DNA from: RBG-16-49-21 sp040768125
GTDB lineage: Bacteria; Spirochaetota; UBA4802; UBA5550
Reading direction: 5' to 3'
NCBI GenBank assembly: GCA_040768125.1
Contig: JAXGNG010000002.1
Span: 248,001 to 312,000, forward strand
Length of the DNA: 64,000 nt
Below, in pieces: positions 52,693 to 63,048 of the stretch. A program made the position numbers and the translations under genes. How positions within the stretch are numbered: the first letter of the stretch is position 1; each line of letters begins with the position of its first letter. The notes beneath the pieces are model-generated. The model worked only from the letters and a program-made list of their open reading frames with translations. It was not told the origin of the DNA and did not search any database.

Positions 52693-53316
52693 ATGATCAT
52701 CGAACAGATACTGGTGACCGGCATGGCGGTCTTCTGCTACCTCGTGGCCGACCGCGAGGGCGGCGAGGGGGTGCTCATCGATCCCGCCGGTGAGCTTGAC
52801 CGCGTCTTCGCCGCGGTTAAGAAGCATGGCGTGAACATTAAATACATTATAAATACCCATGGCCACTTTGACCACACATCGGGGAACGAGGAGGCCATGA
52901 AGCGGACCGGCGCTCCCCTCCTGATACACTCGGCGGACATCCCGAAGCTCGGGAGCCTCACCAGCCGCTTCTTCTCCCGCACCATGGGGGGGAAAACCTC
53001 GCCGAAGCCAGAAGGGGGGCTTGCCGACGGGGACGTGATCGAATTCGGAAGCGCGAATCTCAGGGTGATCCACACGCCGGGACACTCCGAGGGGAGCATC
53101 TGCCTCTATTCCCCGGGCCATGTCTTCACGGGGGACACCCTCTTCACCGAGGGAATGGGACGCACGGACCTTCCCGACGGCTCCATGAAGAAGATCATGG
53201 ATTCCATACGGAAAGGGATCCTGAGCCTCCCGGACGATACGGTCGTCTGGCCCGGGCACCATTACGGCCGACATCCCCGGTCCACGGTGAGAGAGCAGAA
53301 ACGGTATTACATGTAA
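52693..53316 (+). CDS. Small MBL-fold hydrolase, glyoxalase II-like
   Basis: 207 residues; ATG 52693 has AAGGAG upstream and is preferred over 52672. Metal ligands: THGHFDH (55-61), a His in HTPGHSEGS, Asp in FTGDTLF and His in PGHHYGRHPRST. This set is shared by hydroxyacylglutathione hydrolases and related persulfide dioxygenase-like proteins. It lacks the glyoxalase II C-terminal helical domain, so the substrate may be another thioester or ester. It is convergent with the adenylate cyclase gene, 21 bases away. Confidence 0.87.
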   Translation: MIIEQILVTGMAVFCYLVADREGGEGVLIDPAGELDRVFAAVKKHGVNIKYIINTHGHFDHTSGNEEAMKRTGAPLLIHSADIPKLGSLTSRFFSRTMGGKTSPKPEGGLADGDVIEFGSANLRVIHTPGHSEGSICLYSPGHVFTGDTLFTEGMGRTDLPDGSMKKIMDSIRKGILSLPDDTVVWPGHHYGRHPRSTVREQKRYYM

Positions 53317-53337
53317 GCCCCTGGCCGCCCGGCGGTT

Positions 53338-56136
53338 TTACTGGCGTTTTCCCGCGATTTTCTGCGCGCCTTCGAGCATCAGCTCGGCGCGGATCTTCTC
53401 GTAAAAGGCGTAGGATGTGAAGTGCTGGAAGAAGGCGTGCTTCAGGCTCGAGAGGTCGATGGACGTCACGAAGGGACGGTATTCCTTGCCGTCCGGCCCC
53501 GTCCCGACGAGCTGGCCGGCGACGCTGCCGATGGTGGCCCGGGAAAAGGGGTTCGAGAGGCGGCCGTCCGGGAGGGTGACGCGGTAGTGGACTTCCTTCT
53601 TCGCGTCGATCGACACGGAGAGGAGGAGGGGAGTGATGCTCTTCTGGAGTTCCACCATGCGCATCGAGTGCTCGGGGTCGACGCGGTGCACGGTGTAGTT
53701 CATGTAGAGGTCCTTCTTCAACTGGAAGATCCCCACGGGGCTTTCATGCTTGCGGAGGAGCGAGTTCTGGTTCTGGCGCACCACGCGGGACGTCACGTCG
53801 GTCGCGAAGAGGTAGAGCCTGGTAAGGTAATCGAAAAGGTCTTCCGCGGGCTTGCGGAAGAAGTAGAGGGACCCTCCCTCGTCGAGGACGTAGAAGTAGC
53901 TGTATTTCCTGTCATTGTCGAAGAAGATCTGGATGGTGCCGGGAACGTGGCTCTCCACGATCGTCTTCAGGAACTGGAGCTCCTTGATGGTGGGATCGAC
54001 CCGTATCTCGCTCCGGATGCCGTAATTGAAGGAGAGGCTGTAGAGCATTTTCATCTCCGATTCGCAGACGAGGCTGTCCACCAGCGTGCTCCCCGCTGAA
54101 TGCTTCGTGTAGATCACGATATGCTGGTTACCCATCATGGTAACGTAGCTTTTCTTCGCCTTTCGCTCTCCCTCGATGAAGAATCCGTAGAGGTCGCGGA
54201 TGAATCCCTTGAGCCGCATGAAATCTTTGGTGGAGCTGAAGGGAGAGGATGACACCACGTTCAGCGCCCCGTCGAAATCCGCCCTCGTGACCATGCCCCC
54301 GTTCAGGACGCGCACCAGGACCTGGAGGAGGTCCATCTCCCGGTTGAACACCTCGAACTTGGTTGACCCCCAGCTGTCGTGGTAGAGGAAAAATATCTCG
54401 TCGATCTTCCGGGAGTATTTCGAGTAGAGGTTAAAGATGATGTAGCTTATGACGGGGTAGGGGTCCTTCAGGTAATCCTCCTGGAAGGCGTTGATCTTCT
54501 TGAACATGAAATTCGTCGAGATGTCGGAGATGAGCTCGCGCAGGAAATTTGTCTCCAGGCTGTGGAGCCCCGTATCGATCTCCAGCCGGGTGTAGTCTTT
54601 CTTGAAAAGGCCGTTCATGCTCACCCAGACGGAAAGGCCAAGGAGCGTCTTGTCCTTGTGGAGGATGACGATATTGGGCGTGTTGTCAACGATGAGGCGC
54701 TTCGAGAGGAACCACGTTTCGTTTCCCTTTTTGTCCCGCATGTACTCGATCTTCAGGAGCTTTTCGGGGGGATAGTTCTTGAAGCTCAGCGTGTTGTCGA
54801 TCTTGTTGTCGGCGACGAGGAAGTGCGAGGATATCTTCCTGCTGATGGCCTTGATCTCCTCGTCGGTGAACCGGTGCTTCACCTTCTGCGTTTCGATGAA
54901 TCCGAGGATGCGCCGGTATTCCTGGAGAACGAATTTCTTCGCGTTGTTCAGGAGCTTGCTTACCGGCTCGATGCTCCAGTTGTTGAAATTGTCCATCTCC
55001 TTGACCTTGGAGCCGGACCAGTTCCATTTCTTTACGTAGTCGAGCATGATGCGCGTTTTTTCGGCCTCGTACCCGCCCTGGGGCCGGGAGAGGTGTCGTG
55101 AGAGCATCGGCTCAACCTTCAGGTAAAAGGATGTCTTGAGCACCTCCAGGGCGTCCTTGTCCTTGATGATGGAGCTGAAATAATCGTACACCGTGTCGAA
55201 CATGATCAGGTACGCGTCGATCTCGTTGTGACCCAGGCGGTCGCCGTGGATGTTCGACTTGATGATGTTGCAGATGAAGGGGTTTTCCATGTGGTTGCTG
55301 ATGTAGCGCTCCAGAAGCCCCAGTTTCATGATCGACTTGAAGGGGTTGCCCAGGGACTTGAGGATCTGGAAGAGCCCCGCCGCCAGGAAATCCTCCTGCC
55401 GGATGCTGAAAATGTTCCCCAGGTCGATGAACACGTTTGAAAGGCCTGCCTGCGTCGAGGCGGCCAGCCAGGCCTCGTAGGTTTCGTTATCGGAATTGAC
55501 GGGGGTAACCCACCAGAAGGGGATCTTGCCGGTGATGATGATGGAGCTCCGGAGGAACTCCTCCTTGAGGAGTTCGCCGATCGAGGACCCCGAGAGCTGT
55601 TCCTTGTCGTCCGCGAAGATGTTTTCCTTCACGCGCCCGATTTCATTCAGGTAGAAGTGGATCTCCATGTTAAGGTTTTCGAAGATCCAGTTTTCGATGC
55701 TTCTCAACTTGAGGCGGAACTGCTGGATCGCGTCCCGGTCGTAGCCGTCCTCCTTGTAGCAAAGCCAGAAATCGAAGTCCGACTGCCTGGTGTATGCGAT
55801 GGTGCCGCAGCTGCCGATCAGGGCGATCATCTGTATGAAGGGCCGGGTGGCCTTGCCCCGGGGCGCCTCGAGCCCGCCGAAGCGCTTGGCAATGAAGTCG
55901 AAAAGTTTCTGGGAGGCCCCGTATTCAAACACCCCGAAAGGGGTTTTTTCCGAGGGAACGTAACCGGGAAGCTCCGGGATGTTGACGCTCAGGAGATAGG
56001 GTATGAATTCCAGGAGATAAATCAGCTCCTGCTCCGATAGGGACCGCTTCAGGTTGTTGAGGCGGATGTCGTTATACTTGTGGAATTTGACCTCGAGGGC
56101 CCTGATGCTTTTGACGATGTCGGGACTTGTTGCCAT
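53338..56136 (-). CDS. cyaA: Class I adenylate cyclase
   Basis: 932 residues from ATG 56136 (frame open to 56259). Catalytic part is of the polymerase-beta-like nucleotidyltransferase kind: Gly108-Ser109 in GSCGTIAYTRQSDFDFWL with Asp120 and Asp122 as metal ligands, typical of enterobacterial CyaA. It makes cAMP from ATP. The C-terminal two-thirds (VLQEYRRILGFI; KKINAFQEDYLKDPYP) would be the regulatory half, which in E. coli responds to the phosphotransferase system; no such partner is in this window. Predicted to be cytoplasmic, with no TM. Large size matches the family. Confidence 0.87.
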   Translation of the reverse strand: MATSPDIVKSIRALEVKFHKYNDIRLNNLKRSLSEQELIYLLEFIPYLLSVNIPELPGYVPSEKTPFGVFEYGASQKLFDFIAKRFGGLEAPRGKATRPFIQMIALIGSCGTIAYTRQSDFDFWLCYKEDGYDRDAIQQFRLKLRSIENWIFENLNMEIHFYLNEIGRVKENIFADDKEQLSGSSIGELLKEEFLRSSIIITGKIPFWWVTPVNSDNETYEAWLAASTQAGLSNVFIDLGNIFSIRQEDFLAAGLFQILKSLGNPFKSIMKLGLLERYISNHMENPFICNIIKSNIHGDRLGHNEIDAYLIMFDTVYDYFSSIIKDKDALEVLKTSFYLKVEPMLSRHLSRPQGGYEAEKTRIMLDYVKKWNWSGSKVKEMDNFNNWSIEPVSKLLNNAKKFVLQEYRRILGFIETQKVKHRFTDEEIKAISRKISSHFLVADNKIDNTLSFKNYPPEKLLKIEYMRDKKGNETWFLSKRLIVDNTPNIVILHKDKTLLGLSVWVSMNGLFKKDYTRLEIDTGLHSLETNFLRELISDISTNFMFKKINAFQEDYLKDPYPVISYIIFNLYSKYSRKIDEIFFLYHDSWGSTKFEVFNREMDLLQVLVRVLNGGMVTRADFDGALNVVSSSPFSSTKDFMRLKGFIRDLYGFFIEGERKAKKSYVTMMGNQHIVIYTKHSAGSTLVDSLVCESEMKMLYSLSFNYGIRSEIRVDPTIKELQFLKTIVESHVPGTIQIFFDNDRKYSYFYVLDEGGSLYFFRKPAEDLFDYLTRLYLFATDVTSRVVRQNQNSLLRKHESPVGIFQLKKDLYMNYTVHRVDPEHSMRMVELQKSITPLLLSVSIDAKKEVHYRVTLPDGRLSNPFSRATIGSVAGQLVGTGPDGKEYRPFVTSIDLSSLKHAFFQHFTSYAFYEKIRAELMLEGAQKIAGKRQ

Positions 56137-56451
56137 ATGGCGGGTTTCTCCCTTCGCGGGTTTTGCGCCCGCTTCCCCTCCCGGTTTTTTTCGATCGGCA
56201 CCAACACCGTGGTCCGTGGCGCGCGCCGGTCCCGGATGCCACGCGGAGTTGCGTGACACGTCTGCGCGGACCCGGGGCCACGGGTAATACGCCTGATCAT
56301 ATTCTCGATGGTAGTAAGTTTGAAAAAAGCGCCAAAAAAATCAAGCAGGAATTCGTTCCGCCGACCGGAAGGAGGAAATAAAAATTTACGGCAACGCGTC
56401 CCCTGTGTCGATGATAGTAGGGAGAACAATCCGGAAAACGGAGTGATGGCC

Positions 56452-56964
56452 ATGCAGGAACTTCTGAACCGATCGATACTTCCCCTCGTCAGCGACGGCA
56501 CTCTCACGATGGGGAGGGTAAACGCTCTCATCTACGTCAGGGACTTCATCGACCGCATCGCCGGCAGGGAGTACATCGGGGATGCCGCCGCCCGGGAGCT
56601 TGAAGACCGTTACGGGGCGCGTCCCGATGTCGTCACATGGGGGGATTATTTCCAGACGGAAATGGCAACGTCCCTCCTCGTGCTTCCCGACGAGGAATTC
56701 AACCGCGCCGTGGATACGCTCCGCTTCGACATGGTGGCCGCCTGGGTCATCTTCTCGGAAAAGGAACCCTCCTTCTTCGAATGGGTCGACGGGGCCTATG
56801 ACGCGGTAGTGGCGATGAACCACTCTGAGATCGGCGAAGAGGAGGAGGAGATCCTCCACCTCAAAATACTGAAAGACTACTACACCGACCTGGGGATCGT
56901 GGACGGGTTTACCGAGTCCGAGATGGAGTGGTTCACGCGCTTCCAGGAGAGGCAGGTGGTCTGA
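56452..56964 (+). CDS. Unrecognised 170-aa acidic helical protein
   Basis: Start at ATG 56452 because GGAG sits eight bases upstream; the frame is open back to 56308 across the divergent promoter region. The product is acidic and helical (VNALIYVRDFIDRIAG; GEEEEEILHLKILKDYYTD), with no signal or cysteines. I do not recognise the family. It is divergent from cyaA and convergent with the membrane TPR-like protein. Confidence 0.65.
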   Translation: MQELLNRSILPLVSDGTLTMGRVNALIYVRDFIDRIAGREYIGDAAARELEDRYGARPDVVTWGDYFQTEMATSLLVLPDEEFNRAVDTLRFDMVAAWVIFSEKEPSFFEWVDGAYDAVVAMNHSEIGEEEEEILHLKILKDYYTDLGIVDGFTESEMEWFTRFQERQVV

Positions 56965-56983
56965 CGGCCGGGCGGACGGCGTC

Positions 56984-58564
56984 CTAGTCGCCCGTAAGAT
57001 ACTTGCCGAGGTACTCGTTCAGGTCGTCGAGGTTTTTGCGGATCATCGATTTGAACTCGGGCGGAATGTTCTGGGACATGACCACCTTGTAATAGTTTAT
57101 CGCGTCGCGCACCTTCCTTTTCTTGATGAAATCATTCGCTTTTTCGAGCATGGGCTTGTACTTGTAGAAGGCGTACTCTATGATGTTTTTTTCCCGTGAG
57201 AGGCCGATCTCGTCGGGAAGTTTGGTGAAATCGTAGCTCACCTTCAGGATGGGGAGCTCCTTCTGCTTGCGTTTGGTCGTCGAAAGGAGCTTCCGGTAGA
57301 AGGATTCCTCCTCCTGCCGCTTGTTGTCCGTTTCCCCTCCGGCGATGACGTACTCGTCGGACCGGTCTTTCTTTTCGCCGATGATCTCGAATTCCTGTTT
57401 GGCCTTGCCCTTGGCGTCTTCGAGGAGGATCTTCTCAAAGATCTCTTCGTCGCTCAGCTCATCGCCGTCGCGTTCCTTGCCGTATTCGCTGAGGAGCTCG
57501 AATTCGTCACCTTCATCGCCATCCTTCGTGGTGCGGGTGATTTCCTCTCTCGACGAGTGGTCCGGCGCCCTGACCGGGGAGGGATCCGGCGCCTTACGGC
57601 GCAGCGCCTCTTCCAGGCCCCCCCCGCGGGAGTCGAACTTCGCAGCGGGCAGGGAGGGCCCCGCGGCGTCACGGGCGGCCTGGGCCGCGGTCATATCCGA
57701 TATCGCCCTGCCGAGGTCCCGTATGCCCCTTCCGATCTCCGCCATCTCCGAGTCAACCGATGGGCCCGCGGAGGCGGGAACGGGTTCGCGGGGGGGAAGC
57801 GCGGTTCCCGCCGATTCCTGTCCGCCGGCCCCCGGGGGGGACGCGCGCTTCAGGCTCTCCATTTCCCCTTTCACCTCGTCGATCTCGCCTTTCACCCGCC
57901 GGGTGACCCTGTCGACGATCGTGTCCACATCAAGATTCTGCGCGGCGTCCACCAGGCCGATGTTGATGTTTTCAGGCAGGGAGTCTATGTTGATCGCCCC
58001 CGGGAGGCTGCCGCCAAGGGTTATCTTGATCTCATTCCCCGCGCCGGCACTGTCCGTTTCACCGCGCCGGGCACGCTCTTCCTTCTGCCTGGCCTGTTCC
58101 TCGCGCTTTTTCCTGGCATGCTTCAGGTATTCGATATTAGCGTCGATTTTAAAACGGGTATCGACGTCCTGGATGCGGGAACGCACGCCCTCGTAGAGTG
58201 ATATCGCCGTGGCGTAGTCACCCTTGCCGGCGTATATTTCCGAGTTAAGGAGGGTCCGCCGGTAAATCCTGAAACGGGAGGTGGCCGGAATGATCTCGTC
58301 GGCGAGGTAGGGGAGCTTGAAGGGCGCATCCGGCTCGTCGGGGATGGGCTCTTCGGCCGCGTCGGTTTTCCGCCTGCGGGGATGGAGTTCCTCCTCCGGG
58401 TACTGCTTCTCGATTTCCTTGTCCGTGGCGCGCCGCCGGAAGGTCGCGTCCTGGTCCCTCGCCCCCTCCTCCGGGTTTTCCATGATGTCGCTCTTCCCGC
58501 CCAGGAGCGCCCAGATCAGGATCAGGATAATTACGAGAAGAATGATTATCAGTATGATGTTCAT
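56984..58564 (-). CDS. Membrane-anchored TPR-like protein with long disordered middle
   Basis: 526 residues. An N-terminal TM helix (IILIIILLVIILILIWALLG) is followed by a charged linker, a TPR-like unit (TLLNSEIYAGKGDYATAISL onward), a heptad-like segment (HARKKREEQARQKEERARRG), a Pro/Gly/Ser-rich stretch from about 240-330, and a C-terminal helical pair (KANDFIKKRKVRDAINYYKV) resembling another TPR. Bulk of the protein is cytoplasmic by the positive-inside rule. Function unknown; such proteins often scaffold envelope or motility machines in spirochaetes, which is inference. Confidence 0.65.
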   Translation of the reverse strand: MNIILIIILLVIILILIWALLGGKSDIMENPEEGARDQDATFRRRATDKEIEKQYPEEELHPRRRKTDAAEEPIPDEPDAPFKLPYLADEIIPATSRFRIYRRTLLNSEIYAGKGDYATAISLYEGVRSRIQDVDTRFKIDANIEYLKHARKKREEQARQKEERARRGETDSAGAGNEIKITLGGSLPGAINIDSLPENINIGLVDAAQNLDVDTIVDRVTRRVKGEIDEVKGEMESLKRASPPGAGGQESAGTALPPREPVPASAGPSVDSEMAEIGRGIRDLGRAISDMTAAQAARDAAGPSLPAAKFDSRGGGLEEALRRKAPDPSPVRAPDHSSREEITRTTKDGDEGDEFELLSEYGKERDGDELSDEEIFEKILLEDAKGKAKQEFEIIGEKKDRSDEYVIAGGETDNKRQEEESFYRKLLSTTKRKQKELPILKVSYDFTKLPDEIGLSREKNIIEYAFYKYKPMLEKANDFIKKRKVRDAINYYKVVMSQNIPPEFKSMIRKNLDDLNEYLGKYLTGD

Positions 58565-58789
58565 GGCCTGGCGTTTCGCTGTTTCCGCACCTACAAGGTA
58601 GCGCCTACCCTGGTTTTTGCAAGAAAAAATGCGATTTCACCCCACTACTGCGACGTAACCCCGCACTATAGTTTTCGACATAATGATGAAGGATGCCCGG
58701 ATAAAATGCCACCAGGGTGAAAAAAAAGGTGGACATGGGACCGGCAGGTTTCTTATAAAATCAGGAACAAAACGGGAAGGTAGAATGAA

Positions 58790-59005
58790 ATGGCAGAGCA
58801 AAAAATAAAAAAAGACATGAATTTCGGCGATCTCCTCAGGGCCTATCCCAAGGCGGGGCCGATACTGAGCGGACACGGGCTTCACTGCATCGGGTGCCAC
58901 ATCGCGGTAAGCGAGACCATCGAACAGGGCGCCAGGGCCCACGGAATGGATGACGCCATGATCCAGAAGCTGGTCGAGGAACTGAACCAGAAAGCCACGG
59001 TGTGA
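58790..59005 (+). CDS. DUF1858 small cysteine protein
   Basis: 71 residues. The CIGC pair (HGLHCIGCHIAVSETIEQGA) with a preceding helix (FGDLLRAYPKAGPILSGHGL) is the whole DUF1858 domain, found alone or fused to hybrid-cluster and hydrolase proteins. The two Cys might bind a metal or redox partner, but function is not established. AAGG precedes the ATG. Convergent with glgX, 18 bases apart. Confidence 0.92.
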   Translation: MAEQKIKKDMNFGDLLRAYPKAGPILSGHGLHCIGCHIAVSETIEQGARAHGMDDAMIQKLVEELNQKATV

Positions 59006-59023
59006 ACCGGGGCACGGGGCCCC

Positions 59024-61177
<2,154 letters not shown>

Positions 61178-61181
61178 CGGC

Positions 61182-61547
61182 TCATTCCACCTCCGCAGTC
61201 ACCCGCAGGCGGACGGTCCTCCGTTCGGGGTCATTCGTGTGAACCAGTATCGATTTGCTGATCATTCCTCCGTGCGATCCGGTGCTCAATGTTATTTCGA
61301 TATATCCCTCGCCTCCGGCGGGGATTTCCCTCCCGGATGGGAGGGCGGCGGTGCATCCTCAACCGGACTCGAGTTTTTCGATGACAAGGGTTCCGGTGCC
61401 GGTATTCATGAACGTGAAGTGATGTATAAGTTGCGTGTTCTGCGCCTGTTTTTCGAAGTCATGGGTAAGGTCGGCAAACTCGATCTTAGGAACGCCGCCG
61501 CAGCAGAGGGCCGCGGGTACAAGCAGTATGACCAGTATCTTTTTCAT
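61182..61547 (-). CDS. DUF1573 lipoprotein with in-frame UGA (candidate selenoprotein)
   Basis: Read through one TGA, this is a 121-residue protein: GGAGG eight bases before ATG 61547, signal MKKILVILLVPAALCCGG (lipobox Cys at 15-16), then a DUF1573 immunoglobulin-like domain (FTFMNTGTGTLVIEKLESG-U-GCTAALPSG; GGMISKSILVHTNDPERRTV). TGA codon 63 (61361-61359) sits where the family has the first Cys of its SCGCT motif. The frame stays coding for 58 more residues and stops four bases before glgX. If TGA is not Sec, it is a stop and the protein is a 62-residue fragment. Function of DUF1573 domains is unclear; they are exported and often carry the Cys pair. Confidence 0.65.
61328..61345 (-). other. 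Possible SECIS-like hairpin after the UGA
   Basis: CCCTCCC-ATCC-GGGAGGG starts 13 bases after the TGA at 61359. A seven-bp GC stem with a four-base loop at this distance fits bacterial selenocysteine insertion elements, but the loop lacks the G expected near its 5' side, so it is only suggestive. Confidence 0.3.
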
Positions 61548-61757
61548 GCAGAGCCTCCGTTCGTTGCAGCAGACACGTTTGCCGGGCCCATGGCAAGCAA
61601 TTTTTAGCCAATCTTTTCCAGACAGGGCGGCATGGTCATTGGCCCGTAACGTTGTTTTTTTGTTTTTTCACGAAAAATAGTATTAAGTAAATACCGAACA
61701 CTTCCGACCAATATAGTGATTATTGATACACTCCTATCAAATCATTTACCAGGTTGA

Positions 61758-61798
61758 AGGCTTTTGCAGCGTGCACTCATGTGAAAGCCTTTTTTTTT
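61758..61798 (+). terminator. Rho-independent terminator with no gene upstream on its strand
   Basis: AAGGCTTT / AAAGCCTT, an eight-bp stem with a 19-base loop, then a run of eight or more T. The nearest plus-strand gene before it ends at 59005, so it may end a small RNA. The gap 61548-61992 is AT-rich near 61640-61740 (with a TAGTAT near 61676), and I see no protein-coding frame in it. Confidence 0.65.
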
Positions 61799-61992
61799 GT
61801 TCTGCGGCGCCGTTACCGCCGCCGTGAGGCAGGGCTTCGAAGCGACGGTCCTCTGATTGAGCGGGTAGTGCGTCACGGGATTTTTCTACCGACCCTATCA
61901 TTCTTTTGACGCCTTCATACGATAATTGAAAGTGACGGGGCCCCGCGCGGGTCGCCCCTCGCGAATATCATTCGAGGTCAGTCCATTTTGTC

Positions 61993-62643
61993 ATGATTTT
62001 TGTCATCAACGAGGACAATCCCCAGAAGAGGCTCATTGACAAGGCCGTTGAGGTCCTTCGCCAGGGCGGGGTCATCATCTATCCCACCGATACGGTCTAT
62101 GCGTACGGCTGTGACATCAACGACAAGCGCGCCATAGAGAAAATCTACTGGATAAAGAGGATTGGGCGCAACAAGCCCCTGAGCTTTATTTTCAGCGATA
62201 TTTCGGGTATCAGCGAATACGTGAGGAACATATCCGACCCTGCCTTCAGGGTGATGAAAAAGGCATTCCCGGGACCCTACACGCTTATTTTCAGGGCGAC
62301 GAAGCTCGTGCCGAAGGTCGCCATCACCAACCAGAAGACGATAGGTGTGAGAATACCCGACAATAATATCGCGCTGGAACTTGTGCGCACCCTGGGGCGG
62401 CCCATCATCTCCGCCAGCGTCAATACCGCGGGGGGTGACTACATCGTGGAGCCCAGGGACCTGGAGAAGATATACCGCAACGAGGTCGACCTTGTCATCG
62501 ACGCGGGACCCAGGGAATCGGAGCCTTCGACGGTGGTCGATTTCACGGGCGATGAGCCTGTTGTCCTGCGCGTGGGGAAGGGTGAGATTTTTTTTCACGC
62601 CCGGGGGGTCACCGAAGGCGGAGAAGGGGATCGTGATTTTTGA
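61993..62643 (+). CDS. tsaC: L-threonylcarbamoyladenylate synthase (TsaC/Sua5/YrdC)
   Basis: 216 residues. Makes threonylcarbamoyl-AMP from Thr, bicarbonate and ATP for the t6A37 tRNA modification. Recognised by YPTDTVYAYGCD, KKAFPGPYTLIF, IGVRIPDN, RPIISASVNTAGG and the STVVDF nucleotide-binding end. The single-domain length is nearer TsaC than the longer Sua5, although a C-terminal extension of about 15 residues is present. No other t6A gene adjoins it. A 14-bp hairpin lies just after the stop. Confidence 0.93.
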   Translation: MIFVINEDNPQKRLIDKAVEVLRQGGVIIYPTDTVYAYGCDINDKRAIEKIYWIKRIGRNKPLSFIFSDISGISEYVRNISDPAFRVMKKAFPGPYTLIFRATKLVPKVAITNQKTIGVRIPDNNIALELVRTLGRPIISASVNTAGGDYIVEPRDLEKIYRNEVDLVIDAGPRESEPSTVVDFTGDEPVVLRVGKGEIFFHARGVTEGGEGDRDF

Positions 62644-62650
62644 AACAAAA

Positions 62651-62688
62651 GCCTGATGGCGGTCTCAGAATTACGACCGCCATCAGGC
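62651..62688. repeat. Perfect 14-bp hairpin between tsaC and the small membrane protein
   Basis: GCCTGATGGCGGTC at 62651-62664 and its complement at 62675-62688 around a 10-base loop. There is no T-run, so it may be an mRNA structure or a leaky terminator ahead of the membrane protein gene. Confidence 0.5.
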
Positions 62689-62715
62689 AGGCACTAAACG
62701 AAACGAGGTGAGATT

Positions 62716-63042
62716 ATGCTTGAGGGACTGAGAGACTTGCTGAACGTGGTAAAGGCCATCGCCATTTTCCTCGGGCTGGGGGCCATCGTCTCGTTCATAT
62801 ATTATCACCTGAGAAAGAGGGACCTCTTCGGCGGGTATATCGGCGGTCTCGTGGTGGGCTTCATCGGCGCCATCATCGGCGGGTATATCCTTGATTATCT
62901 CTTCTACGATATTTCCGTGATGGTCCTCGAGTTTCTTTCCAGGGGGATCGGGGTGAACATGATCGCGGGGTTCATCGGGGCCTATGCCGCGCTCTATATC
63001 ATGAATCGCCTGAGCCACGACCGGGAAAGGAAGAAATTCTGA
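62716..63042 (+). CDS. Small glycine-rich membrane protein, 108 aa
   Basis: Two or three TM helices: AIAIFLGLGAIVSFIYY, GGYIGGLVVGFIGAIIGGYI and MIAGFIGAYAALYIM. The GGLVVGFIGAIIGG run resembles the glycine-zipper membrane proteins of the GlsB/YeaQ sort, but the rest does not clearly match, so I do not name a family. GAGGTGAG lies before the ATG. The tail is basic and cytoplasmic by charge. Convergent with the radical SAM gene. Confidence 0.7.
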   Translation: MLEGLRDLLNVVKAIAIFLGLGAIVSFIYYHLRKRDLFGGYIGGLVVGFIGAIIGGYILDYLFYDISVMVLEFLSRGIGVNMIAGFIGAYAALYIMNRLSHDRERKKF

Positions 63043-63048
63043 TCGTGC

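Noticed and set aside
61182..61547. Reading the DUF1573 gene as a simple pseudogene
   Set aside because: Only one codon is affected, it is TGA, it lies at a conserved Cys position, the rest of the frame is intact and tightly coupled to glgX. Kept as an alternative in the finding rather than as the call.
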